48,312 bases of DNA from Kribbella turkmenica (GCF_004348725.1 NZ_SMKR01000036.1:1-48312); one strand, 5' to 3'. Positions 39,929 through 48,256 are shown, counted from the stretch's first letter. Numbers and translations: made by a program. Notes: generated by a model not told the origin, from the letters alone.

Positions 39929-40487
39929 GGCCGCACAGGACGATGTCCAGCAGGCGATTGGCCTCGTCGGGTTCCATGTCGCGGCCCATGGTGATGCCGC
40001 CGACCAGCCGCATGATGTCCATCAGCTCCAGCTCGGGCCGGACCTCGCCGGCCGCCTTCGCCTTGCTCAGCAGGAGCTCGCCGGCCTCCTGCACGTTCAC
40101 CTTGCAGGACTGGAAGAACTGGGAATCCTTGCCCAGCGCCGCGGTCAGCTCGACGGCGAGGCTCTTCTTGGAGATGCCGTAGCCGACGAAGCTGCGCAGC
40201 CAGGCGGCCAGCGCGTCGAACGGCTCGAGCCGCTCCGCGAAACCGTACGCGCGGTCGCAGACGGACTGGATCTCGTCCACGTAGACCGCCTCGAGCAGGG
40301 CGGTCCGGTTCGGGAAGCGGCGGTACAGCGTGCCGATGCCGACGCCGGCCCGGCGGGCGATCTCCTCGAGCGAGGTGTCGGTGCCGTGCTCGGCGAACGC
40401 CTCCCGGGCCGCGCTGACCAGGAGGTCGTAGTTCCGGGCCGCGTCCGCGCGCGTCGGCCGCGTGGACGGCAACGGTGTCGAGCCCAT
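39909..40487 (-). CDS. TetR-family transcriptional regulator
   Basis: A 192-residue TetR-like repressor. The helix-turn-helix is at about 38-62 (TSLEEIARRAGVGIGTLYRRFPN), split typically with GVGIGTLYRRF as recognition helix. The C-terminal ligand domain is helical and of the SBP-bacterial-regulator type. The ATG at 40487 has a GAGGAGG site 4 bases upstream. It is divergent from an MFS drug-efflux gene across 144 bases that hold two copies of one palindrome, so it most likely represses the transporter and itself and is released by a transported compound. The ligand is unknown. Confidence 0.88.
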   Translation of the reverse strand: MGSTPLPSTRPTRADAARNYDLLVSAAREAFAEHGTDTSLEEIARRAGVGIGTLYRRFPNRTALLEAVYVDEIQSVCDRAYGFAERLEPFDALAAWLRSFVGYGISKKSLAVELTAALGKDSQFFQSCKVNVQEAGELLLSKAKAAGEVRPELELMDIMRLVGGITMGRDMEPDEANRLLDIVLCGLRPAAP

Positions 40488-40544
40488 CCGGCCTCCTCGC
40501 TCTCCGCGACGGACGTGCGGCACAAAGTTCCAGCAGAATATCGC

Positions 40545-40591
40545 TTGCTAAGCGGAGGGGGCCTCCGTATTGTATCCGGAGGAGCACTCCG
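40545..40591 (+). promoter_or_regulatory. Efflux promoter with two matching operator palindromes
   Basis: TTGCTA (40545-40550) and TATTGT (40568-40573) are spaced 17 bases apart and form a promoter for the MFS gene. The palindrome CGGAG-N5-CTCCG occurs twice: 40553-40567, exactly inside the -35/-10 spacer, and 40577-40591, across the expected transcription start. Their centres are 24 bases apart. This is the expected layout for repression by the adjacent TetR protein. Confidence 0.7.
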
Positions 40592-40631
40592 CTTTCCTCT
40601 CAACTGTAACCCCTCCGGGGCAAGGAGCACT

Positions 40632-42116
40632 ATGTCGGCAACAGCCGAGGCGCCGGCCGGCGCCTCCTCCGGCACGCCTGCCAGGCGGCCGGGGGTGGTT
40701 CTCGCAGTCATCCTGATCACCCAGCTGATGGTCATCCTCGACGGCACCGTGGTGAACATCGCGATGCCGAAGATCCAGCACGCACTCGACTTCAGCCCGT
40801 CCAGCCTGTCCTGGGTGCAGAACGCCTACGCGCTCGCTTTCGGCGGTCTGCTCCTGCTCGGTGCTCGCGCCGGAGACCTGCTCGGTCGCCGCCGGGTGTT
40901 CGTCACCGGTGTCGCGGTCTTCACGCTCGCCTCACTGCTCGGCGGACTCGCGCCGAACGCCGAGCTGCTGCTCGCCGCCCGCGTCCTGCAGGGCGTCGGC
41001 GGTGCGATCGCGGCGCCGGCCGCGCTGACTCTGCTCATGCTCACCTACCGCGAAGGGCCCGAGCGGATGAGGGCACTCGGCTACTACAGTCTGGTGTCGT
41101 CCGGCGGTGGCAGCGTGGGCCTGGTGCTCGGGGGCATGCTGACGGACTGGGTGTCGTGGCGCTGGGGCCTGTTCATCAACGTGCCGATCGGTATCGGCCT
41201 GGTCATCGCGGCCCGGCAGGTGCTGACCGAGACCGAGCCGGAGCCCGGCCGGTTCGACGTGGCCGGGGCGCTCACCTCGACCGTCGGCATCACCTCGCTC
41301 GTCTACGGCTTCATCCGGGTCGCCGAGGTCGGCTGGACGTCGGCCGAGGTGCTGGCCGCGTTCACCGTCGGTGTGGTCCTGCTGGTCGCGTTCGTCCTGA
41401 TCGAGCGCCGGGTCAGCCACCCGATCGTGCCGCTGCGGCTGTTCCGTTCGGCCGACCGCTCGGCGTCGTACCTGACCATGCTGCTGGTCGTCGGGACGAT
41501 GTTCGGGATGTTTTTCTTCCTCACGCAGTACCTGCAGGGTGTACTCGAGCTCAGCCCGCTGGCGGCCGGTCTCGCGTTCCTGCCGCTGACCGGTCTGCTG
41601 TTCGCCGCGTCCCGGATCGTGCCGAAGCTGGTGGCCCGGGTCGACGGCGGCAAGCTGATGCTGACCGGGTCCGTCCTGGTCACCGCCGGCATGGTGTGGC
41701 TGACCCAGCTGAACGCACGCAGCACGTACCTGGCCGACGTGGTCGGACCGCTGCTGCTGTTCGGCCTGGGAGCCGGGATGATCTTCATCCCGCTGGTCGG
41801 CCGGGCCATCGCCGGTGTCGCGCCGGAGGACTCGGGTGCCGCGTCCGGCATGCTGAACGTGGTCCAGCAGGTCGGCGGCGCGCTCGGACTGGGCATCCTC
41901 GTCACGATCTTCGGGACGGCGACCCGCACCTCGGCCTCGACCGGTCCGCGGGAGGTGCTGACCGACGGCGTGCACGCGGCCTTCGTCGGGTCGCTGGTCT
42001 ACGCCGCGCTGAGCCTGACGATGATCGTCGTCAGCGTCCGGCCGTGGACCTGGCTCCGGCGCCGCCCGATCGAGCAACCCGCTCCGGAGCCCGTGGTGGT
42101 CGACTCACACGTCTGA
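40632..42116 (+). CDS. MFS drug efflux transporter (DHA2, 14-TM)
   Basis: A 494-residue transporter of the EmrB/QacA (DHA2) family. The first helix carries QLMVILDGTVVNIAMP (D in TM1, typical of the family). Motif A is GARAGDLLGRRRVF near 79-92, and the motif C region is GGGSVGLVLGGML near 160. Fourteen hydrophobic segments can be counted. It would export drugs or secondary metabolites by proton antiport. AAGGAG lies 5-6 bases before the ATG. The promoter carries two palindromes likely bound by the TetR protein encoded divergently. The substrate is not evident. Confidence 0.9.
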   Translation: MSATAEAPAGASSGTPARRPGVVLAVILITQLMVILDGTVVNIAMPKIQHALDFSPSSLSWVQNAYALAFGGLLLLGARAGDLLGRRRVFVTGVAVFTLASLLGGLAPNAELLLAARVLQGVGGAIAAPAALTLLMLTYREGPERMRALGYYSLVSSGGGSVGLVLGGMLTDWVSWRWGLFINVPIGIGLVIAARQVLTETEPEPGRFDVAGALTSTVGITSLVYGFIRVAEVGWTSAEVLAAFTVGVVLLVAFVLIERRVSHPIVPLRLFRSADRSASYLTMLLVVGTMFGMFFFLTQYLQGVLELSPLAAGLAFLPLTGLLFAASRIVPKLVARVDGGKLMLTGSVLVTAGMVWLTQLNARSTYLADVVGPLLLFGLGAGMIFIPLVGRAIAGVAPEDSGAASGMLNVVQQVGGALGLGILVTIFGTATRTSASTGPREVLTDGVHAAFVGSLVYAALSLTMIVVSVRPWTWLRRRPIEQPAPEPVVVDSHV

Positions 42117-42122
42117 GGCGGA

Positions 42123-42157
42123 GTCAGCGGTACGCCGGTCGTCGGCGTACCGCTGAC
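42123..42157. terminator. Bidirectional terminator with a perfect 14-bp stem
   Basis: GTCAGCGGTACGCC (42123-42136) and GGCGTACCGCTGAC (42144-42157) are perfect inverted repeats around a 7-base loop. It fills the 43 bases between the stops of the convergent MFS and GNAT genes. Confidence 0.85.
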
Positions 42158-42159
42158 CG

Positions 42160-43128
42160 TCAGAGCGGCAGCCCGTAGCTCGTCCACTTCGACGACACCG
42201 AGAATCCGAGCCGCTCGTACAGGCCGAGCGCCCCGGTCGGGTTCTCCGCGTCGACGCCGAGAGCAGCGCGCTGGTAGCCGACCTCGGCCGCCTTCGCCAG
42301 CACCTTCGCCAGCGTCATGCGGGCCAGCCCGCGGCCGCGATAGGCCTTCACTGTCCCGACCTGGCCGATGTACAGCTCCCGTATCCCGGTCGCCTCGGTA
42401 TCGGCCTCGTACTCGTAGCCGAGCACATAGGCGGCGATCGTGTCGCCGTCGAGGACGACGTACGACGCTCCGCCGCGGAACGCCCGGGCGCCGGTGAACC
42501 AGGTCTTCCAGCTGTCCGGGTCCTTCGGCGTCGAACCCCAGTGGTCCAGGAACACGTCGTTGTGGGCCAGTCGCAGCGTCTCGTCCATCGAGGTGTCGAA
42601 CGGAACCAGTCGCAGCCCGTCCGCGAGCGCGACCTTCGGCACCGGCTGGTCCAGCGGTCGCTTCATGTCGAAGAAGTACCGGCGTTCGTCGAAACCGAAC
42701 GTCCGGAACAGTGCCTCCGCACCGACGTTCGTGCTGATCCGGCTGCTGGTGACCTCGCCCGGCGACTTCGGGTGCTTCGCGGCGTGCAGTTCCCCGGCCC
42801 GGTTGATCAGCCACGGCATCAGCGCCGTACCGAGGCCGCGGCGGCGCCACTCGGGATGCACGGTCCCCTCGGTGCCGACCCGGTCGAGGTCGATCACCTC
42901 CTCCGCGGCGTGCAGCTTGCCGTAGGCGATCATCCGGCCTTCGGCCCACAGGCCGATGGTGTCCGCCGCCGGATCCAGGTGTGGATCCTCCAGTTCGTCG
43001 ATCAGATCCTGGGCGTCGTAGTTCTCGCCCTCCTGGTCGACCAGTTCCTTGGCGGCCAGCAATTCCGCCCACGCGTCCGCGTCACCCTTGTCGATCGGGC
43101 GCGCCTCGATCCCCTCCGGCCAGCTCAT
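42160..43128 (-). CDS. Tandem GNAT acetyltransferase
   Basis: A 322-residue protein with two GNAT domains, laid out like mycothiol synthase. The first has GTVHPEWRRRGLGTAL near 85-100, the second GQVGTVKAYRGRGLARMTL near 245-262; both contain the acetyl-CoA pyrophosphate loop (RRGLGT and RGRGLAR). The C-terminal block AENPTGALGLYERLGFSV is typical of the active domain. Many actinobacteria carry several such tandem proteins of unknown substrate besides MshD. The ATG at 43128 is preferred; the in-frame extension to 43881 is antisense to the esterase gene and is rejected. No strong ribosome binding site is seen. Confidence 0.82.
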   Translation of the reverse strand: MSWPEGIEARPIDKGDADAWAELLAAKELVDQEGENYDAQDLIDELEDPHLDPAADTIGLWAEGRMIAYGKLHAAEEVIDLDRVGTEGTVHPEWRRRGLGTALMPWLINRAGELHAAKHPKSPGEVTSSRISTNVGAEALFRTFGFDERRYFFDMKRPLDQPVPKVALADGLRLVPFDTSMDETLRLAHNDVFLDHWGSTPKDPDSWKTWFTGARAFRGGASYVVLDGDTIAAYVLGYEYEADTEATGIRELYIGQVGTVKAYRGRGLARMTLAKVLAKAAEVGYQRAALGVDAENPTGALGLYERLGFSVSSKWTSYGLPL

Positions 43129-43140
43129 GGACCGAAGGTA

Positions 43141-43162
43141 CGGCGTACGCCGCGATCGCGGC
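43141..43162 (-). terminator. Palindromic cluster after the esterase gene
   Basis: CGGCGTACGCCG (43141-43152) and GCCGCGATCGCGGC (43149-43162) are two overlapping perfect palindromes in the 41 bases between the esterase stop and the GNAT start. In RNA the second gives a 5-bp stem with a GATC loop. A weak terminator is possible. Confidence 0.35.
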
Positions 43163-43169
43163 ACCCGAT

Positions 43170-44201
43170 TTAGTCCGCGAGCTGCTCGGCCAGCCACTTC
43201 ACCGCGAGCGGGTACCGGTACTCGATGCCGCCGTGCGTGCCCTCGAACAGCTCGAAGTGGAGCCGATCGTCCGGTACGCCGACCCGGCGGGCCTCCCGCT
43301 GGAATGCGGTGGCGCCGAGATCGAGGTAGTACTCGTCCTGCTTGCCGGCGTCGATCCACACCGCCCGCAGCGAACGCAGTGCGTCGGCGTACTGCGGTTC
43401 GCGGACCATCTCCACCGGGTCGCGGGACAGCCAGCGCGCCCAGACGTCCGGGTTGATCACGCCCAGCTCGTCGAACGGCAGCAGCACGGTGCCGTCCGGC
43501 TCGGCGGAGTACGCCGAGGCGTAGCCGTAGATCTCGAGCAGGTGGAGGTCCTCGTTCGTGGTCCGGCCCGTCCGGGTCGCGACCGACTCGAAGAACTTCT
43601 CGTAGCTGCTGTCGTACTTGTCGCGCAGCGTGCGGGCGCGCGCCGGGAACTCCGGCCGGTAGCAGAGGTCGAAGGCGGCGTCGCCGGCGTGCGTGGCGAG
43701 TGCACCGAAGACGTCCGGCCGCAGCAGCGGCGTCACCATCGCCGTGTAGCCGCCGCTGGACTTGCCGGTGACGGCCCGGTGGTCGCGGTCCGCGACAGTC
43801 CGGTACGTCGCGTCCACCCAGGCGACGATCTCCTCGCACAGGTATGAGTGGTACTGCCCGGTGCCCGGCGAGTCGAGGCACTGGCTGCCGCCGTACTTCG
43901 TCCAGGAGTCGACGAACACGACGATCGCCGGCGGGACGTCACCGGTCGCGAAGAGGGCATCGAGCAGCTCCGGATAGGGCTGCCGGAACGGCGTCCGGTT
44001 GAACCACATCCCGACGTGACCGGTGTACCCCATCGTCACGTAGATCGCGGGGTAGCGCTGGTCCGAGTCGTCGTACCCGGGCGGCAGATAAACCAGCACC
44101 GGCCGCTCGTGCGGGTCACCCAGCGGATTCCCGCGCAGCAGGTCGCTGTCGTACGTCGTCTGCTCGAACCGGCCGGCGAGTTCCGCGGACCACGGCAACA
44201 T
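43170..44201 (-). CDS. Alpha/beta-hydrolase esterase (PF00756-type)
   Basis: A 343-residue esterase of the esterase D/antigen 85 group. The nucleophile elbow is GKSSGGY (146-152), giving Ser148 in G-x-S-x-G; GSQCLDSPGTGQYHSYL precedes it, and FEGTHGG near residue 322 supplies the catalytic His. LVYLPPGYDDS near the N-terminus is the usual first strand. There is no signal peptide, so it acts in the cytoplasm. The ATG at 44201 has an AGGAGG site that overlaps the end of argS; the 10-base gap implies cotranscription with argS. The substrate is unknown. Confidence 0.85.
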   Translation of the reverse strand: MLPWSAELAGRFEQTTYDSDLLRGNPLGDPHERPVLVYLPPGYDDSDQRYPAIYVTMGYTGHVGMWFNRTPFRQPYPELLDALFATGDVPPAIVVFVDSWTKYGGSQCLDSPGTGQYHSYLCEEIVAWVDATYRTVADRDHRAVTGKSSGGYTAMVTPLLRPDVFGALATHAGDAAFDLCYRPEFPARARTLRDKYDSSYEKFFESVATRTGRTTNEDLHLLEIYGYASAYSAEPDGTVLLPFDELGVINPDVWARWLSRDPVEMVREPQYADALRSLRAVWIDAGKQDEYYLDLGATAFQREARRVGVPDDRLHFELFEGTHGGIEYRYPLAVKWLAEQLAD

Positions 44202-44211
44202 GGGGAACCTC

Positions 44212-45906
44212 CTACATGGCGTCTGGAGCCTGGATGCCCAGCAGGCCAAGCCCATCCTGCAACACGGTCCGGGTCGCCGAGCAGAGTGCGATCCGGCTTG
44301 CTCTGATGTCGCCTTCGCCGGCCAGCACCGGACACTGCTCGTAGAACACGGACAGTGCGGTCGCTACGTCGTACAGATAGGTACACAACCGGTGTGGCTG
44401 CAGGGTCTCGGCCACCTGCTCGACCACGTCGGCGAAACCGGTGAGCAGCAGAGCGAGCCGTTCCTCGGCCGGCTCCCTGAGCTCAGTGACCTGGTCGTGG
44501 GCCTCACCTGCCTTGGACAGCAGTCTGGTGAGCCGGGCGTGCGCGTACTGCAGGTACGGGCCGGTGTTGCCGTTGGTCGCGACCATCCGGTCCAGGTCGA
44601 AGACGTAGTCGTTGCCCCGGTCGCTGGACAGGTCGGCGTACTTCACCGCTCCGATGCCGACCGCCTTCGCCGTGGCCTGCCGGTCGACGCCTTCCCGGCC
44701 TTCGAGCAGCGCGTCCGCCCGGGCGACCGCTTCGTCGAGCAGCGAAATCAGCTTCACCGTGCCGCCGGCCCTGGTCTTGAACGGCTTCCCGTCCGGTCCG
44801 AGCACGGTGCCGAAGCCGATGTGCTCCGCGGTCGTTGTCGAAGGCAACCAGCCGGCCGTCCGCGCGAGGGTGAAGATCTGCTCGAAGTGCAGGGCCTGCC
44901 GGTGGTCGACGACGTACACGATCCGGTCGGCGTGCAGGGTGTCGACCCGGTGCCGCACCGCGGCCAGGTCGGTGGCGCTGTAGCCGAACCCGCCGTCGGA
45001 CTTCCGCACGATCACCGGCAGTCGTCGACCGTCCCGGCCCTTGAAACCGGGCAGGAACGCGCACAAAGCACCGTCCGACTCGGTCAGCAGGCCGGCGGCG
45101 GTGAGGTCGTCGACGATCCTCGGCAGCTCGTCGTTGTAGGCACTCTCCCCGACGACGTCGGCCCGCGTGAGCTTCGAGCCGAGCAGCGCGTAGACCTGCT
45201 CGAAGTCGGCCAGCGAGACGTCGACCATCCGCCGCCAGCTCGCCCGCGTCTCGGGATCGCCGGACTGCAGCAGTACGACTCTGCGCCGGGACTTGTCCGC
45301 GAAGGCGGAGTCGGCGTCGAAGTGCTTCCGGCTCCGCTCGTAGAGCAGCTGCAAGCCCTGCAGATCAAGGTCTTTCGCGTCGAGCTCCTCCGCCAGGGCC
45401 TGCTCGATCATCATGCCGTACTGCGTGCCCCAGTCGCCGACGTGGTTCTGCCGGACGACGTCGTACCCGACGTATTGCAGGACGTTGCAGAGCGCGTCGC
45501 CGATCACGGTCGACCGGAGGTGGCCGACGTGCATCCGCTTGGCGACGTTCGGCTGTGAGTAGTCGACGACTACTCGTTGGTCTCTTCGGGGGAAGAGTCG
45601 TGGTGCGTTGACCGCGGCCGCGAGCGTGGACTTCTTGAGCGTCAGGTTGATGAAACCCGGCCCTGCGATCGAAGGCGTCTCGCACAGGTCGGCGACGTCG
45701 AGTGCTGCCACCAGCTGTGCGGCGATCTCCCGCGGCGGCCGGCCGAGCGCGTTGCCGAGCCGGAGGGCGAGGTTGCTCTGGTAGTGGCCGAACTCAGGCT
45801 TGGTCGCCGATCTCAGCTCAGGATCGAAGGCGCCGGACGACGCGCCGAATGCCGCCGCGGCGGCAGTGGACAGTCTGGTGGCGAGGACAGGCAGAACAGC
45901 GGACAT
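44212..45906 (-). CDS. argS: Arginyl-tRNA synthetase
   Basis: A 564-residue class I synthetase that charges tRNA-Arg. The N-terminal Arg_tRNA_synt_N region (1-90, KPEFGHYQSNLAL, FINLTL) is followed by the catalytic HVGHLRST (126-133, HIGH box). As in most ArgS, the KMSKS site is replaced, here by GPDGKPFKTRAGG. The DALR anticodon-binding domain occupies about residues 450-564. A leader ORF with seven Arg codons lies directly upstream, suggesting control by Arg-tRNA charging. The neighbours (a wall-polymer transferase and an esterase) differ from the usual argS-lysA locus of actinobacteria, so this may be a second argS. AAGGAC precedes the ATG. Confidence 0.92.
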   Translation of the reverse strand: MSAVLPVLATRLSTAAAAAFGASSGAFDPELRSATKPEFGHYQSNLALRLGNALGRPPREIAAQLVAALDVADLCETPSIAGPGFINLTLKKSTLAAAVNAPRLFPRRDQRVVVDYSQPNVAKRMHVGHLRSTVIGDALCNVLQYVGYDVVRQNHVGDWGTQYGMMIEQALAEELDAKDLDLQGLQLLYERSRKHFDADSAFADKSRRRVVLLQSGDPETRASWRRMVDVSLADFEQVYALLGSKLTRADVVGESAYNDELPRIVDDLTAAGLLTESDGALCAFLPGFKGRDGRRLPVIVRKSDGGFGYSATDLAAVRHRVDTLHADRIVYVVDHRQALHFEQIFTLARTAGWLPSTTTAEHIGFGTVLGPDGKPFKTRAGGTVKLISLLDEAVARADALLEGREGVDRQATAKAVGIGAVKYADLSSDRGNDYVFDLDRMVATNGNTGPYLQYAHARLTRLLSKAGEAHDQVTELREPAEERLALLLTGFADVVEQVAETLQPHRLCTYLYDVATALSVFYEQCPVLAGEGDIRASRIALCSATRTVLQDGLGLLGIQAPDAM

Positions 45907-45925
45907 GACAGGTCCTTGGAGGGTA

Positions 45926-45962
45926 GACGCACTGGAACGACGAGGTGTTCAGACAGTGCGTC
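45926..45962 (-). promoter_or_regulatory. Attenuator-like hairpin between leader ORF and argS
   Basis: GACGCACTG (45926-45934) and CAGTGCGTC (45954-45962) form a perfect 9-bp stem with a 19-base loop. A rival stem pairs ACGACGA (45937-45943) with TCGTCGT (45961-45967); the two cross and share bases, so only one can form. The upstream arms lie in the run of Arg codons of the leader ORF. A ribosome waiting there would cover them and change the fold. No U-tract follows. Confidence 0.55.
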
Positions 45963-46020
45963 GTCGTCGCAGGCCGGACCGCAGGCGCAGTGCGCTCACG
46001 GACTCCCGACTGTTCGACAT
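45949..46020 (-). CDS. Arginine-rich leader peptide upstream of argS
   Basis: A 23-codon ORF: ATG at 46020, TGA at 45951-45949. It reads M-S-N-S-R-E-S-V-S-A, then LRLRSGLRRRRTV. Seven of 23 residues are Arg, and the final four Arg codons are CGA-CGA-CGA-CGC (45969-45958). CGA is generally a rare codon in high-GC actinobacteria, so the run should sense Arg-tRNA supply. The next ATG upstream (46029) overlaps the end of the GT gene and adds three residues. There is no Shine-Dalgarno, but CATAAT (46028-46033) is 7 bases before the ATG, as in leaderless starts. It ends 42 bases before argS. Confidence 0.6.
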   Translation of the reverse strand: MSNSRESVSALRLRSGLRRRRTV

Positions 46021-46021
46021 G

Positions 46022-48244
46022 TCAGCCATTATGCATGAAGTACGGCGAGGGTGCCGCCTTCCGATCGGCCAACGGCACGATCGGCGGCAGGTCGGTCTCG
46101 CCCAGGAACACCCGCCGGACCACGCGTTCGGCCGCGCGGCCGTCGTCGTACTCGCAGAACTTCTCCCGGTACAGCTGCCGGTGCTTGGCCGCCTCCGCGG
46201 ACGCGAAAGCACCGGTCTGCAGGATGCTCAGCAGTTCCTCGGGGGACCGTGCGACCAGTCCGGGCGGGAACTCGGCGACGTCGAAGTACGTGCCACGGCG
46301 GCCCGCGTAGAAATCGAGGTCCTCGACCAGGAGCACGACCGGGCGGTCCAGGTTCGCGTAGTCGAAAGTGATCGACGAGTAGTCCGAGACGAGCACGTCG
46401 GCCGCCAGCATCAGGTCCTCGACCCGCGGGTGCTCCGAGACGTCGATCACGTTGCCGGAGTGGATGTCGGGGGCCTTCGACAACGAGTAGTGCGTCCGCA
46501 CGAGCACCCGGCCGTGGTCGCCGGCCGCGGCCGCCAGCTGGTCCAGGTCGAGGTGGATGCCGTCGCCGCCGAGGTCGACCACCCCGTCCGGCGTCCGGAC
46601 GGAGTCGACGCCGTCGCGGAACGTCGGCGCGTACAGCACCACCAGGTGTGAGTCGTCGAAGCCGAAGCCCGCCCGGATCGCCCGGACGTCGTCGACGGTC
46701 GCCGTGAGCAGCCGGTCGTTCCGCGGGTAGCCGTACTCGAGCTCCTCGAAGTACGACGGGTAGGTGCGCTCCCAGATCTCCGAGGAGTACCGGTTCGAGG
46801 AGAGATTGAAATCCCACCGGTCGACCTGACGCATCAGCTCGTCCAGGTCCAGGTCCTTGGCGGCCAGCGGGAAGTGCCGCAGGTCGATCCCCATGGTCTT
46901 CAGTGGCGTCCCGTGCTGGGTCTGCAGGTGGATCTGCCCGTCCCGCTTCTCCAGCTCCTTCGGCCAGTTCATGTTGCTGACGAAGTACGTCGCCCGGTCG
47001 AGCAGCTTCTGGTAGGCCGGGGTTCCCGCGACGACGTACTCGACTCCCTCGGGGATCTTCTCGACGTGCTCGCCGTCGACGACCCAGACGCCGCGCACTT
47101 GGGGTGCCAGTTCGGCGGCCGTCTCGTAGATCGCCCGCGGGTTGCAGGCGTACTGCTTGAACCAGTAGGCGGAGTACGCGGCCAGGTTGGGGTCGAGCTT
47201 GCCACGGTGCCGGAGCCTGCCGACGGTCTTACGCGGGCTCGGGACGTGCAGCACCTTGGCGCTCAGCTTGAGGGTGGAGTAGGTCGCGTAGTCGTCGTGG
47301 ATCAGCAACCAGCGCTTGAACCCGCGGCGGGTGCGGTCGGTGGCGTAGCCCTCGGGCTTCCAGCGCTTGGCGAACGCGTGCGCCGCGTGGAAGAACTCGG
47401 CCCGGTCGTCCGGGGCGATCCGCTCCGGCTTCGCGAGCACGGCCAGGATGTGGTCCAGCGACCGGTCGAACGCGAACCGGCGCCAGCCGGCCAGCTCCGG
47501 GTCGGACTGGATGAACGCGTGCACCCGGTCGTACTGGTCGAAGATGTCCCACTGCCGGCGGCCGCCGGTGGCGTGGATGTTGCCGCCGGTCCGGTGCTGG
47601 CGGTAGTGCACGACCACCCGGTCGAGAGTGGCGATCCGCTCGGCGGTCAGCATGGTCGAGTAGGTCCAGGGCGCGTCCTCGTAGAACCCGGCGGTGAACG
47701 CGAACCCGTGCCGGGTGAGGAAGTCCCGCCGGCAGGCCTTGTTCCAGACCACCTCGAGGAAGGTCAGGAAGACCGGCCGCTCGGCCGCGGTGAACACCCC
47801 GGCACCGTGCCCGGCGAACGCGTCGTGCCGCTGGTTGCGGACCATCCGGCCGTCCCAGAAGATTCGCTCGTAGTCGAACAGCAGGATGTCCGGCCGGTCG
47901 GTCGCGTCGATCCGGGCCGCGATCGCCTCCAGCGACCCCGCCAGGTAGAGGTCGTCGGCGTCCAGGAACAGCACGTAGTCGCCGCGACACTCCTTCAGCC
48001 CGGCGTTCCGGGCCAGGCCCAGCCCGACGTTCTCCTCCAGGTGCAGCACCCGTACCCGCGAATCGCCGGCGGCGTACTCGTCCAGGATCCGCCCGGACCC
48101 GTCCGCGTCGGCGTCGTCCACCCCGATGATCTCGAAGTCGGTGAACGACTGACCGAGCACCGAGTCCAGGCACGGCCGCAGCCACGCCCGGGAGGCATGA
48201 CAGGGGACCACGATGCTGAACTTGGGGACGGTGCCGAGCGCCAT
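46022..48244 (-). CDS. GT2 / CDP-glycerol glycerophosphotransferase fusion
   Basis: A 740-residue two-domain enzyme of wall teichoic-acid type. Residues 5-260 are a GT2 domain (FSIVVPCHASRAWL, GVDDADADGS, ARNAGLKECRGDYVLFLDADDLYL, FYEDAPW). Residues about 370-715 are a glycerophosphotransferase domain like TagF: TQHGTPLKTMG, YGYPRNDRLL, VVLYAPTFRDG, RTHYSLS, and VLVSDYSSITFDYANLDRPVVLL. It would add sugar and polyol-phosphate (or a related phosphodiester unit) to a wall polymer at the inner membrane face. Such fusions are common in actinobacteria. The ATG at 48244 is used; AGGATGA is 8-9 bases upstream. The end overlaps the longer form of the leader ORF. Confidence 0.88.
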   Translation of the reverse strand: MALGTVPKFSIVVPCHASRAWLRPCLDSVLGQSFTDFEIIGVDDADADGSGRILDEYAAGDSRVRVLHLEENVGLGLARNAGLKECRGDYVLFLDADDLYLAGSLEAIAARIDATDRPDILLFDYERIFWDGRMVRNQRHDAFAGHGAGVFTAAERPVFLTFLEVVWNKACRRDFLTRHGFAFTAGFYEDAPWTYSTMLTAERIATLDRVVVHYRQHRTGGNIHATGGRRQWDIFDQYDRVHAFIQSDPELAGWRRFAFDRSLDHILAVLAKPERIAPDDRAEFFHAAHAFAKRWKPEGYATDRTRRGFKRWLLIHDDYATYSTLKLSAKVLHVPSPRKTVGRLRHRGKLDPNLAAYSAYWFKQYACNPRAIYETAAELAPQVRGVWVVDGEHVEKIPEGVEYVVAGTPAYQKLLDRATYFVSNMNWPKELEKRDGQIHLQTQHGTPLKTMGIDLRHFPLAAKDLDLDELMRQVDRWDFNLSSNRYSSEIWERTYPSYFEELEYGYPRNDRLLTATVDDVRAIRAGFGFDDSHLVVLYAPTFRDGVDSVRTPDGVVDLGGDGIHLDLDQLAAAAGDHGRVLVRTHYSLSKAPDIHSGNVIDVSEHPRVEDLMLAADVLVSDYSSITFDYANLDRPVVLLVEDLDFYAGRRGTYFDVAEFPPGLVARSPEELLSILQTGAFASAEAAKHRQLYREKFCEYDDGRAAERVVRRVFLGETDLPPIVPLADRKAAPSPYFMHNG
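46028..46033 (-). promoter_or_regulatory. Candidate -10 box for the leader-argS transcript
   Basis: On the minus strand CATAAT matches TATAAT at five of six positions, in otherwise GC-rich DNA. The leader ATG follows 7 bases later, so transcription would start at or next to it. The -35 region is weak. The box lies over the last codons of the upstream GT gene, giving argS its own promoter. Confidence 0.5.
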
Positions 48245-48256
48245 GCCACGTCATCC

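Noticed and set aside
42160..43881. Extension of the tandem GNAT gene to 573 codons
   Set aside because: The extra N-terminal part lies antisense to the esterase gene and shows no fold signature. The ATG at 43128 gives a normal two-domain length.
45907..46021. T-box riboswitch upstream of argS
   Set aside because: The gap is too short and lacks the conserved T-box sequence and specifier stem; the leader ORF explains the region better.
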